Shown here in pieces: positions 1 through 5,260 of a DNA stretch of 5,260 bases. Below the pieces are notes generated by a model. The model made no database searches. It was not told the DNA's origin and saw only the letters and a program-made list of their open reading frames with translations. Origin of the DNA: Thermoplasmatota archaeon (GTDB lineage Archaea; Thermoplasmatota; E2; DHVEG-1); contig JAUWOO010000119.1 in NCBI GenBank assembly GCA_030612095.1, forward strand, positions 1-5,260, in the 5' to 3' direction. Position numbers and translations under genes: made by a program. Numbering within the stretch: the stretch's first letter is position 1; each line of letters begins with the position of its first letter.

Positions 1-818
1 TCAAAAGAATATTTTTTATCTCCTACAAGGACACCTGTTGCTTTATTCTCATGGATGATGACTTCTTTAACAGGTGTTTCCAGATGTATTTCTCCGCCAT
101 TTTGAGTTATATACTTAGCTAATTTTTGATGTATGTTATTCAGACCGTTTATAGGATAGCCCACTGGCTTTGATCCCCTATAAAGATTTCTCTGCGAACG
201 AAACATTTCTCCTGTTGAAATGCGATCAAGATTGTTTATTGTTGTAATTGAACGAGAAAATATCTCAAGTATCAATTTCATTTTACCTCGCCCATATTTG
301 TTTATCGTTTCTGTAATTGATACACCATCCAACCGTTTCATTGTTTTCTCACTTGCAAAAAGAAGTCGGAAAATATTTGGAAATATCTTGAGTTTGTCAA
401 GCTTTGAAAGAAAAGGGAAATCAAACCCCGTTTCCTTTATGAATCCCACATATGATTCGAGTATCTCAACATGATCATCAAGCTTGGAGAGAACACCGTT
501 GATATTGGAGAGTACTCCACCACCAATTGCATGATATCCAAGATCTAATTTGTATCCTTTTAGCATATTTTTATCAAAGATCGTCTTTAAATCTGGCTCT
601 GAAAACGGCACATGCATATTGAATCTTGACAATATCTCCTTGTACTTTTCAAGAGTAAAAGACGATAAATCATCAAATGAGAGTGCTCTACCACCAATCA
701 ATGATTCCTTTTCAAATATAGTTACCTTATAGCCTTGTTTAGTTAATAGCGCACCAGCAGTCAGTCCACCGATTCCAGCACCAATAATACATACTTCTGA
801 TTTTTTTTCGTTAACCAT
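1..818 (-). CDS. FAD-dependent CrtI-type oxidoreductase (phytoene desaturase-like), C-terminus beyond window
   Basis: This is the N-terminal 272 residues of a flavoprotein of the phytoene desaturase / carotenoid isomerase superfamily (amine-oxidase fold), which desaturates, isomerises or saturates isoprenoid chains at the membrane. Seen in the translation: an ADP-binding Rossmann motif GAGIGG at residues 13-18, the acidic end of strand 2 (FEK, Glu36), the GGRA motif at 42-45, a substrate-domain segment LDLGYHAIGGG at 91-101, and the second half of the FAD domain (GYPINGL at 220-226 and GGEIHLETPVKEV at 241-253). Family members are usually about 430-510 residues, so the C-terminal FAD-contact motif lies off the left edge. 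The ATG at 818 directly follows the stop of the upstream UbiA gene and has a GAGG Shine-Dalgarno six bases upstream. It is the third gene of a UbiA-UbiA-CrtI operon. The superfamily is secure. The exact reaction (desaturase, isomerase or prenyl reductase) is inference. Confidence 0.88.
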   Translation of the reverse strand, partial: MVNEKKSEVCIIGAGIGGLTAGALLTKQGYKVTIFEKESLIGGRALSFDDLSSFTLEKYKEILSRFNMHVPFSEPDLKTIFDKNMLKGYKLDLGYHAIGGGVLSNINGVLSKLDDHVEILESYVGFIKETGFDFPFLSKLDKLKIFPNIFRLLFASEKTMKRLDGVSITETINKYGRGKMKLILEIFSRSITTINNLDRISTGEMFRSQRNLYRGSKPVGYPINGLNNIHQKLAKYITQNGGEIHLETPVKEVIIHENKATGVLVGDKKYSF

Positions 819-1823
819 CTACATCCTCGGTTTAAATAGTTTTTCTCCAAGTAAAGGTGTAAATCCTATGTACCACACTATTGGAAAAACAATCAATATA
901 ATTGAATACATTGTACCAATAACTGAAATGAGCATTATGGGAACCAAAGAATACCGTAAAAATGATTGTATGCCGATATACTTTCTAATGGTATTTCTAT
1001 CAAATGTTTTTATGGACAACAGTTTAACACTAAAGTATATCACTCCAATAGTTGCTATAGCCAATATAATAAGTTGCCACATGTAGTACCCATATCCATA
1101 AAAAATGAAGGGAACAAACAAAAGAAACGCTGAAAAAGATCGTATCCCCATTCCAAATACTTTAAAATGGAGAGGAATAAAAATCTTGTCTCCATCGACC
1201 TTTACACCCGAACTAAGTGCAATATTTTTTACCCCCATCATGTAGTCATGATCCGCGTCTTTAATTCCACCCTCAACGGCGTTCATATGTGTTAAATTAT
1301 TAAACGTCAGAAGAAAAATGATCCATGTAAAGATCGTTGGTTCACCAAATGAGAGTGCACCGAAGAGAAAAACAAATGCCACAGATATTGCAACGAGGAA
1401 ATCCGATCCAACAATTTTTTTTCCGTAAAGATTATAGAAACTCCCTAGAATTCCCGCCAAAAAGATACATATCAGAGCTGCAAATTTAAAGTCATCAAGA
1501 GTTTCTCCGCGCCATAGTATAAATATAAATAGGAATGTAAAAAGAATTAAGAAAACACTTATTGCAATGGCATTTTTTTTTGATATATCACCACTAACTA
1601 ATGGTTTTCCGTGTAACTCTTTTATTAGTTTATCAAGTTCCACATCAGCATAGTCGTTGAGAACAAACCCATAAATTGCTGCAAAAGCACCAATAACAAA
1701 AAGAATTGCGAGATTGTAAAAATCATAGACACCCACTGTTAATGCAGCAATAACTGGAGGAATTGCAAGACCCCCAAGTCCCGGAATGCGAAGTAATCTC
1801 GCATATGCAGCAACCTTATTCAT
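819..1823 (-). CDS. UbiA-family integral membrane prenyltransferase, distal of the tandem pair
   Basis: This 334-residue polytopic membrane protein belongs to the UbiA superfamily, whose members transfer a prenyl chain from a diphosphate to an acceptor inside the bilayer using Mg2+. Both Asp-rich metal/diphosphate motifs are intact: NDYADVELD at residues 56-64, followed by KPLVSG at 73-78, and KDADHD at 188-193 followed by GVK. About nine hydrophobic segments can be seen. The frame is open upstream to an ATG at 1961, but that start would overlap the upstream gene by 94 bases and add 46 residues unlike the family N-terminus. The ATG at 1823 places the first helix normally and leaves a 44-base gap. 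No Shine-Dalgarno precedes it. It is clearly a paralogue of the upstream gene and shares a C-terminal block KLLSxKxFxRxxxRKxIG (267-284) and LVPIMLxS (293-300). At about 335 residues it is longer than typical archaeal DGGGP synthase (about 280). Lycopene elongase (LyeJ/CrtEb type) is a context-based guess. The acceptor is unknown. Confidence 0.9.
   Translation of the reverse strand: MNKVAAYARLLRIPGLGGLAIPPVIAALTVGVYDFYNLAILFVIGAFAAIYGFVLNDYADVELDKLIKELHGKPLVSGDISKKNAIAISVFLILFTFLFIFILWRGETLDDFKFAALICIFLAGILGSFYNLYGKKIVGSDFLVAISVAFVFLFGALSFGEPTIFTWIIFLLTFNNLTHMNAVEGGIKDADHDYMMGVKNIALSSGVKVDGDKIFIPLHFKVFGMGIRSFSAFLLFVPFIFYGYGYYMWQLIILAIATIGVIYFSVKLLSIKTFDRNTIRKYIGIQSFLRYSLVPIMLISVIGTMYSIILIVFPIVWYIGFTPLLGEKLFKPRM
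825..828 (-). promoter_or_regulatory. Shine-Dalgarno site for the CrtI-like gene, inside the UbiA 3' end
   Basis: On the minus strand GAGG lies six bases before the ATG at 818, within the last sense codons (Pro-Arg) of the upstream UbiA gene. The junction reads TAGATG with no spacer. Translation of the oxidoreductase is therefore probably coupled to that of the prenyltransferase. The site also decides the start codon. Confidence 0.7.
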
Positions 1824-1845
1824 TAGATTTTGGAAAAAGATAATG

Positions 1846-1853
1846 CTATTTAG
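1846..1853 (-). promoter_or_regulatory. Possible internal TATA-like box before the distal UbiA gene
   Basis: On the minus strand the 44-base spacer (1824-1867) contains CTAAATAG centred about 26 bases upstream of the ATG at 1823. This is the distance expected for a leaderless archaeal transcript starting at the ATG, and no Shine-Dalgarno is present. The match to an archaeal TATA box is weak, and the gene may simply be read from the operon promoter. Confidence 0.25.
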
Positions 1854-1867
1854 TTTTTCTGACAGAA

Positions 1868-2887
1868 TTACATGGTCTTTGGCTGTAAAACTGTTCCGTG
1901 CAAAATGATATTTGAAAGAATGAAACCTAATGCAGGAAAGAATACTATCAGACCTGCCCATGGGTTTAGGCTCATTAACATTATGGGCACAAGTGCAAAG
2001 TTAGTTACATAATGAAGTCCTATAAATTTCCTGGCTTTAGAACGTTCAAAATGTTTCATTGAAAGAAGTTTATGAGATAAAACAAACATTAATATTGCGA
2101 TAGCAGCCAGCATAACCCATTGAAAATATTGTAAAAACGAAGGACTAACTATTTTCCAAACGATGAAAAACGGAAGAAACACAATCAGTATATCTGCCAG
2201 CTGGATGGAATAAGCAAATGCTTTAAAACGTAGAGAAACTTTTAGAGATCCATCAATAATTCGCACTCCCATTTTTATTGCAGTTGTCTTTGCGCCTTTC
2301 TTAAAATCGTTTTCAATGTCTTTCATTCCACCTGCAACAACTTGCATAAATAGCACCTGAATAGAGCCCAATATACAAACTATCCATGCCAGTTTAGTGA
2401 TATTATAAATGCTTTTTACGGGAGTTCCCCCATAAAATGCACCATATAAAATCAAAAAGAAAATACCTAATGCAACAAAGATATCCATAAACGGAAATTT
2501 CTTACTTATCAAATCATACAATACTATAAAAAATGCTGAGACTGCTAAAATTAAAATTGGGAGGAAATTTTGGTTTATAACCGCAATATACAGAGAAATG
2601 ATAAAAGCAACAAACATTGATGCAAAGGCAAATATCCATGCATTTCTTATGGAAATTGTACCGCTGATAAGAGGACGGTCACTTATTTCTTCTGAGGATT
2701 TATCAATTTTGTAATCGATTACATCATTAAAAACAAATCCAAAGGTATGACCCAAGAAACCTACCAAGAACAATAAGAAAAGAATGACGATGTCATATTG
2801 TTCCATAGCAATAGCACCCATAACTGGAGATACTCCCGTCAATACTGCATTAAATGAGCGTGCAAGCTTTAGGTATTCTCGTATCAT
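1868..2887 (-). CDS. UbiA-family integral membrane prenyltransferase, operon-leading
   Basis: This is a 339-residue membrane protein of the UbiA prenyltransferase superfamily. The first Asp-rich motif NDVIDYKID is at residues 54-62, followed by DRPLISG at 70-76. The second, KDIENDFKKGAK, is at 189-200, with GG just before it. About nine transmembrane segments are visible. The RPLxSG and KD...D..KGAK blocks resemble archaeal geranylgeranylglyceryl phosphate synthases and lycopene elongases alike, so the acceptor cannot be read from motifs. The frame extends upstream to ATGs at 2971 and 2992, but the extra residues are encoded by the A/T-rich promoter and inverted-repeat region. The ATG at 2887 gives MIREYLKLAR just before helix 1, the usual UbiA layout, with a T-rich TATA-like box about 30 bases upstream and no Shine-Dalgarno. 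The C-terminal block KLLSxKxFxRxxxRKxIG (273-290) and LVPIMLMS (299-306) recurs in the next gene, so the pair arose by tandem duplication. Confidence 0.9.
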   Translation of the reverse strand: MIREYLKLARSFNAVLTGVSPVMGAIAMEQYDIVILFLLFLVGFLGHTFGFVFNDVIDYKIDKSSEEISDRPLISGTISIRNAWIFAFASMFVAFIISLYIAVINQNFLPILILAVSAFFIVLYDLISKKFPFMDIFVALGIFFLILYGAFYGGTPVKSIYNITKLAWIVCILGSIQVLFMQVVAGGMKDIENDFKKGAKTTAIKMGVRIIDGSLKVSLRFKAFAYSIQLADILIVFLPFFIVWKIVSPSFLQYFQWVMLAAIAILMFVLSHKLLSMKHFERSKARKFIGLHYVTNFALVPIMLMSLNPWAGLIVFFPALGFILSNIILHGTVLQPKTM

Positions 2888-2912
2888 CTTAAAACTTGAG
2901 AAATAAAAATAG

Positions 2913-2921
2913 AATAAAAAA
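2913..2921 (-). promoter_or_regulatory. Putative archaeal TATA box for the UbiA-UbiA-CrtI operon
   Basis: Minus-strand TTTTTTATT is centred about 30 bases upstream of the ATG at 2887, within a longer T-rich run (2901-2922). That distance predicts a transcript starting within a few bases of the start codon, which agrees with the absence of a Shine-Dalgarno. The precise box within the A/T-rich run is uncertain. Confidence 0.45.
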
Positions 2922-2944
2922 CCATCGATGTAAAAATCAATTAG

Positions 2945-2980
2945 GGATTTCCAAATGAAGACAAAACTCATTTGGAATCC
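2945..2980. repeat. Inverted repeat (10-bp perfect arms, 13 bp with one bulge) in the divergent promoter region
   Basis: TTCCAAATGA (2949-2958) and its exact reverse complement TCATTTGGAA (2968-2977) are separated by nine bases. Allowing one unpaired T, the arms extend to GGATT on the left (from 2945) and AATCC on the right (to 2980). It sits roughly midway between the outward-facing TATA-like boxes at 2913-2921 and 3009-3017. The arm-to-arm spacing of about 19 bp is close to two helical turns, as for a dimeric regulator. A transcription-factor operator is the likeliest role. It falls inside the rejected long N-terminal extension of the UbiA gene. Confidence 0.65.
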
Positions 2981-3000
2981 GGGAAGTGCCACACATTCTC

Positions 3001-3017
3001 GAGGAAAAATTATTATA
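3001..3017 (+). promoter_or_regulatory. Putative BRE/TATA promoter of the CrtC-like gene
   Basis: A purine-rich stretch GAGGAAAA (3001-3008) resembling a TFB-recognition element is followed by ATTATTATA (3009-3017). Centre plus 26 bases predicts initiation near 3039, only about seven bases before the ATG at 3046. This fits the absence of a Shine-Dalgarno, so the transcript is probably near-leaderless. Confidence 0.55.
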
Positions 3018-3045
3018 GAATACAGTACTGCCTGTAAGCAAAATT

Positions 3046-4071
3046 ATGAGCGTAAAAAAAGCAAAACCAGATGGCAAGATAGATTATCGTTTCCTGAAAG
3101 CAGTTGATATTACGCCAAAAGATGATGCATTTCATGGTAATATCAACCTTTTAGATATCGAATGGTGGTATTTTGATGCTGTTTTTGACAACGGATATAG
3201 TCTCCATGTGGGAGTGAGAACATATCATATAAGAAACAGCGGTATCATGCAATCCCGAATTAATGTCTACAAAGAGGGAAAGACCGAAGTTGAAGCGATG
3301 AAAACGAATCTTTTTTCCAATTTTTATACCTCATATGATCAGCCATGCATACTTATTAATGATAAACCAATCATCGAGTTTGACCAGGAACATTATAAAA
3401 AAACCAGAGAGTGGAGATATCACGTTTTATTAACAATCGATCATCACGAGGTTGACCTTGTGTTCACTGGTACTACGCAGGGATGGAAAATTGAAACCTC
3501 TGATGCATGTTGGACATTTGCATTACCCAAGGCCAGGGTTACGGGTACTATAAAAATCAATGACCATACAATGAAAGTAAAAGGAACAGGGTATCATGAT
3601 CATAACTGGGGATACTCCCCCAACACAGCAGTTAAAAATCTGGGGTGGTTCTGGGGAAGAATCTCTGGAAACACGTTAAATCTAACCTGGTCAAAAACAA
3701 TGCAAACCGATAAAAAAGGCGATTTACTGGCAATAGTAAATCAAGATAAAAACGGTATTCAAAATGAAACGGAATTCTATAACATCAACCCCACATACAT
3801 CTCATTTTCTACAAAAAAATTTGTTCATAATCATCGAAGATTGATACCCACTGAGTTCGACTTACAGATAACAGATACAACCTCAGATAACAAGACACCA
3901 GTAAATGCAGATATACATATGAAAACCCTTGATATCCAACATACAAGAATATTCACTATTCATTACTGGAGATATCATGGAAAAGCAACCGGAAAAATAT
4001 CTGTTGGTTCCACAACCGAAACTTTAGACAAAAAACCTCAGATTATTGAATTTCTAAGTTTTAAATCATAA
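3046..4071 (+). CDS. CrtC/AttH-type lipocalin-fold protein, putative carotenoid/prenyl-lipid hydratase
   Basis: This 341-residue protein has no signal peptide or membrane helix and shows the sequence hallmarks of the hydroxyneurosporene synthase (CrtC) / AttH family, a two-lobed lipocalin-like beta barrel. The N-terminal lobe begins with IEWWYFDA at residues 38-45, then YSLHVGVRTYH at 51-61. The second lobe holds the signature GTGYHDHNWGY at 180-190, followed by GWFWGRI at 200-206, and ends with HYWRYHGKATGKI at 306-318. In CrtC enzymes this family adds water to a terminal double bond of acyclic carotenoids. His, Asp and Trp residues of the type found in the second-lobe signature are retained. 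The full length and intact motifs argue against decay. It is transcribed divergently from the UbiA-UbiA-CrtI operon across a shared regulatory region, which supports a role on a prenylated lipid or carotenoid. The family also contains enzymes of other chemistry and many uncharacterised members, so hydratase activity is inferred. The ATG at 3046 fits the promoter at 3001-3017. Confidence 0.82.
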   Translation: MSVKKAKPDGKIDYRFLKAVDITPKDDAFHGNINLLDIEWWYFDAVFDNGYSLHVGVRTYHIRNSGIMQSRINVYKEGKTEVEAMKTNLFSNFYTSYDQPCILINDKPIIEFDQEHYKKTREWRYHVLLTIDHHEVDLVFTGTTQGWKIETSDACWTFALPKARVTGTIKINDHTMKVKGTGYHDHNWGYSPNTAVKNLGWFWGRISGNTLNLTWSKTMQTDKKGDLLAIVNQDKNGIQNETEFYNINPTYISFSTKKFVHNHRRLIPTEFDLQITDTTSDNKTPVNADIHMKTLDIQHTRIFTIHYWRYHGKATGKISVGSTTETLDKKPQIIEFLSFKS

Positions 4072-4097
4072 TTAAAAAAATATCCAGAATAGTAAAC

Positions 4098-4106
4098 TAT
4101 GTATAT
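4098..4106 (+). promoter_or_regulatory. Putative TATA box for the threonine dehydrogenase gene
   Basis: The 79-base gap between the CrtC-like and dehydrogenase genes contains TATGTATAT. Centre plus 26 bases predicts initiation near 4128, giving a leader of about 22 bases. A weak Shine-Dalgarno-like AGGCGGT (4137-4143) lies seven bases before the ATG at 4151. The gene can therefore be transcribed independently of its neighbour. Confidence 0.4.
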
Positions 4107-4150
4107 CATTTCTCTATAGCGGTCCTGATAATCCTTAGGCGGTATAAACA

Positions 4151-5128
4151 ATGTCAAAAAGAGATATGAAAAGAATTCTTGTAACTGGAGCCGTTGGACA
4201 AATTGGCTCTGAGCTGACGATGGCGCTTCGTGAAAAATATGGTAACGACAACGTGTTGGCAACAGGTAGAAAAACCAAGCCAAGTGAGACGCTGTTAGAC
4301 TCAGGACCATTTGAATTTATTAATATTTGTAAAAGGGAAACTGTCGAAAAAGTGGTTGATGAATATGACATCGATACCATCTACAATATGGCTGCCATTC
4401 TTTCAGCAACAGGTGAAGAAAGACCGCTACTTTGTTGGGATGTAAACATTAATGGGATGTACAACATTCTTGAAATTGCACATGAACGTGATCTGACCCG
4501 CATATTTGTTCCAAGTTCAATTGCTGCATTTGGCCCAGAAACACCGCAAGACAACACCCCTCAAGAAACAGTGTTGAAACCAAAAACAATGTACGGCGTA
4601 ACAAAGGTAGCAGGAGAACTCCTTGGAGATTATTATTTTAATCGATTTGGTTTGGATATTAGAGGAGTAAGATACCCAGGCATAATTAGTAGTGAAACGC
4701 TTCCAGGCGGTGGAACAACAGACTACGCTGTTGAGATATTCTATGAAGCAATCAAGAACAAGAAATATACTTGTTTTGTAAAAAAGGATACAGTATTACC
4801 AATGATGTATATGCCTGATTGTATAAAGGGAACTATCGAACTTATGGATGTAGATATTTCAAAACTAAAGCACCATTGTGATTTTAATCTAACTGCTATG
4901 AGTTTCTCGGCAGGCGAACTATCAGAGGAAATAAAGAAACATATCCCTGAGTTCAAATGTGAATATAAACCCGATTTCAGGCAAGCCATTGCAGATACAT
5001 GGCCTAAAACAATCAATGATAGTGCCGCACGCAAAGAATGGGGTTGGAAACCAGATTATGATCTAGCAGTTATGACCAAAGATATGCTAGAAAAACTCGG
5101 TAAGCGCCACGAAAAAGGTAACCTCTAA
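4151..5128 (+). CDS. L-threonine 3-dehydrogenase, short-chain (SDR/epimerase-like) type
   Basis: This 325-residue cytosolic extended-SDR enzyme is predicted to oxidise L-threonine to 2-amino-3-ketobutyrate, the first step of threonine breakdown to glycine and acetyl-CoA. Seen: the Rossmann motif TGAVGQIG at residues 12-19, AAILSATGE at 81-89, PSSIAAFGPETP at 121-132 carrying the catalytic Ser, YGVTK at 148-152 (YxxxK, Tyr148 and Lys152), and the signatures RYPGIIS (174-180), GGTTDYAVEIF (187-197), LPMMYMPD (216-223) and ADTWP (281-285). These closely match, from memory, the Thermoplasma volcanium and vertebrate SDR-type enzymes rather than generic sugar epimerases or the zinc-dependent Tdh. 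The length is normal for the family. Where an Asp usually ends strand 2 to bind the NAD ribose, this protein has Gly39-Arg40. The start could also be Met6 (4166), but the ATG at 4151 has the better upstream site. There is no obvious link to the prenyl-lipid genes. It may be co-transcribed with the CrtC-like gene or use its own promoter. Confidence 0.87.
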   Translation: MSKRDMKRILVTGAVGQIGSELTMALREKYGNDNVLATGRKTKPSETLLDSGPFEFINICKRETVEKVVDEYDIDTIYNMAAILSATGEERPLLCWDVNINGMYNILEIAHERDLTRIFVPSSIAAFGPETPQDNTPQETVLKPKTMYGVTKVAGELLGDYYFNRFGLDIRGVRYPGIISSETLPGGGTTDYAVEIFYEAIKNKKYTCFVKKDTVLPMMYMPDCIKGTIELMDVDISKLKHHCDFNLTAMSFSAGELSEEIKKHIPEFKCEYKPDFRQAIADTWPKTINDSAARKEWGWKPDYDLAVMTKDMLEKLGKRHEKGNL

Positions 5129-5154
5129 ATTTGCCGGTTATAGAGACATCTGTA

Positions 5155-5167
5155 GAAAGTTTTATTT
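5155..5167 (+). promoter_or_regulatory. Putative BRE/TATA promoter of the right-edge gene
   Basis: GAAAG followed by TTTTATTT (5160-5167) resembles an archaeal BRE/TATA pair. Centre plus 26 bases predicts initiation near 5189, which would leave a leader of about 20 bases containing the Shine-Dalgarno at 5195-5200. A second box-like TATTTATAC lies at 5182-5190 but would start transcription at or beyond the ATG, so it is less likely. The T-rich run could instead serve as a terminator for the dehydrogenase gene. Confidence 0.4.
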
Positions 5168-5194
5168 GCTAAACTGCATTCTATTTATACTTGT

Positions 5195-5200
5195 GAGGTG
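5195..5200 (+). promoter_or_regulatory. Strong Shine-Dalgarno site of the right-edge gene
   Basis: GAGGTG, closely complementary to the 16S 3' end, lies eight bases upstream of the ATG at 5209 and fixes that start. It is among the clearest ribosome binding sites in the window. Confidence 0.7.
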
Positions 5201-5208
5201 GGGCCAAT

Positions 5209-5260
5209 ATGGCTGAATTAGAGGAGATTAGAGAATATATGAATAATGATAGTATAGAAG
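5209..5260 (+). CDS. Start of an unrecognised gene, truncated by the window edge
   Basis: Only 17 codons are visible, translating to MAELEEIREYMNNDSIE, an acidic, probably helical N-terminus. The start is supported by a strong Shine-Dalgarno and a TATA-like element upstream. The frame is open to the edge. Short acidic helices ending in a NND-like turn begin some hotdog-fold PaaI-type thioesterases, but 17 residues cannot support that assignment. It is transcribed in the same direction as the dehydrogenase gene, after an 80-base gap. Confidence 0.6.
   Translation, partial: MAELEEIREYMNNDSIE

Noticed and set aside
220..732. Two plus-strand open frames (220-474 and 550-732)
   Set aside because: They are antisense to the CrtI-like gene, whose minus-strand translation carries clear FAD motifs throughout this stretch. 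Neither has a recognisable domain.
868..1086. Plus-strand open frame of 72 codons
   Set aside because: It is antisense to the C-terminal helices of the distal UbiA gene. Its hydrophobicity mirrors the opposite strand.
1824..1961. N-terminal extension of the distal UbiA protein to the ATG at 1961
   Set aside because: It would overlap the upstream gene by 94 bases and add 46 residues without family resemblance. No ATG, GTG or TTG lies in frame just before 1823 that would give a better start.
2888..2992. N-terminal extension of the operon-leading UbiA protein to ATGs at 2971 or 2992
   Set aside because: The added residues are encoded by the T-rich promoter-like run and the inverted repeat, and do not resemble UbiA N-termini. 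The ATG at 2887 gives the usual short lead before helix 1.
4038..4380. Two overlapping minus-strand open frames near the dehydrogenase start
   Set aside because: They are antisense to the conserved Rossmann region of the threonine dehydrogenase, with no ribosome site and no recognisable product.
4741..5034. Minus-strand open frame of 97 codons
   Set aside because: It is antisense to conserved dehydrogenase motifs (LPMMYMPD and ADTWP), so it is a shadow frame.
4151..5128. Nucleotide-sugar epimerase (UDP-glucose 4-epimerase type) as the product
   Set aside because: The fold is shared, but the RYPGIIS, GGTTDYAVEIF and LPMMYMPD signatures are those of SDR-type threonine dehydrogenase.
5129..5170. 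Intrinsic terminator after the dehydrogenase gene
   Set aside because: No convincing GC-rich hairpin was found. The T-rich run at 5159-5167 is better explained as a TATA element, although archaeal T-run termination cannot be excluded.

Overview
The window most likely comes from an AT-rich archaeon that I cannot place further. Three things point to this. Several start codons have an A/T-rich TATA-like box about 26 bases upstream and no Shine-Dalgarno sequence, as expected for leaderless archaeal transcripts. Other genes in the window do have Shine-Dalgarno sites. The last complete gene is an SDR-type L-threonine 3-dehydrogenase of the kind known from Thermoplasma and relatives. No rRNA, tRNA, mobile element, CRISPR array or integrase was seen.

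Layout. Positions 1-2887 form a minus-strand operon of three genes, transcribed from right to left. First is a UbiA-family membrane prenyltransferase (2887-1868). After a 44-base gap comes a second, paralogous UbiA prenyltransferase (1823-819). Its stop codon directly abuts the start of a FAD-dependent CrtI-type (phytoene desaturase-like) oxidoreductase (818-1), which runs off the left edge. A 158-base divergent promoter region (2888-3045) carries a strong inverted repeat and a promoter-like element facing each way. On the plus strand follow a CrtC/AttH-type lipocalin-fold protein related to carotenoid 1,2-hydratases (3046-4071), the L-threonine 3-dehydrogenase (4151-5128) with its own promoter, and the first 17 codons of an unrecognised gene (5209 to the right edge) with a good Shine-Dalgarno site.

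How the genes may work together. Two prenyltransferases, a CrtI-type redox enzyme and a CrtC-type hydratase share one divergent control region. This matches the chemistry of acyclic C50 carotenoid (bacterioruberin-like) synthesis in haloarchaea, where a UbiA-family lycopene elongase, a CrtD desaturase and a hydratase are clustered. Here the UbiA gene is doubled and the hydratase position is held by a CrtC-like protein instead of CruF. A pathway that modifies another prenyl lipid (a quinone or membrane lipid) is the main alternative. No crtB, crtE or cyclase gene is in the window. The threonine dehydrogenase looks like an unrelated metabolic neighbour.
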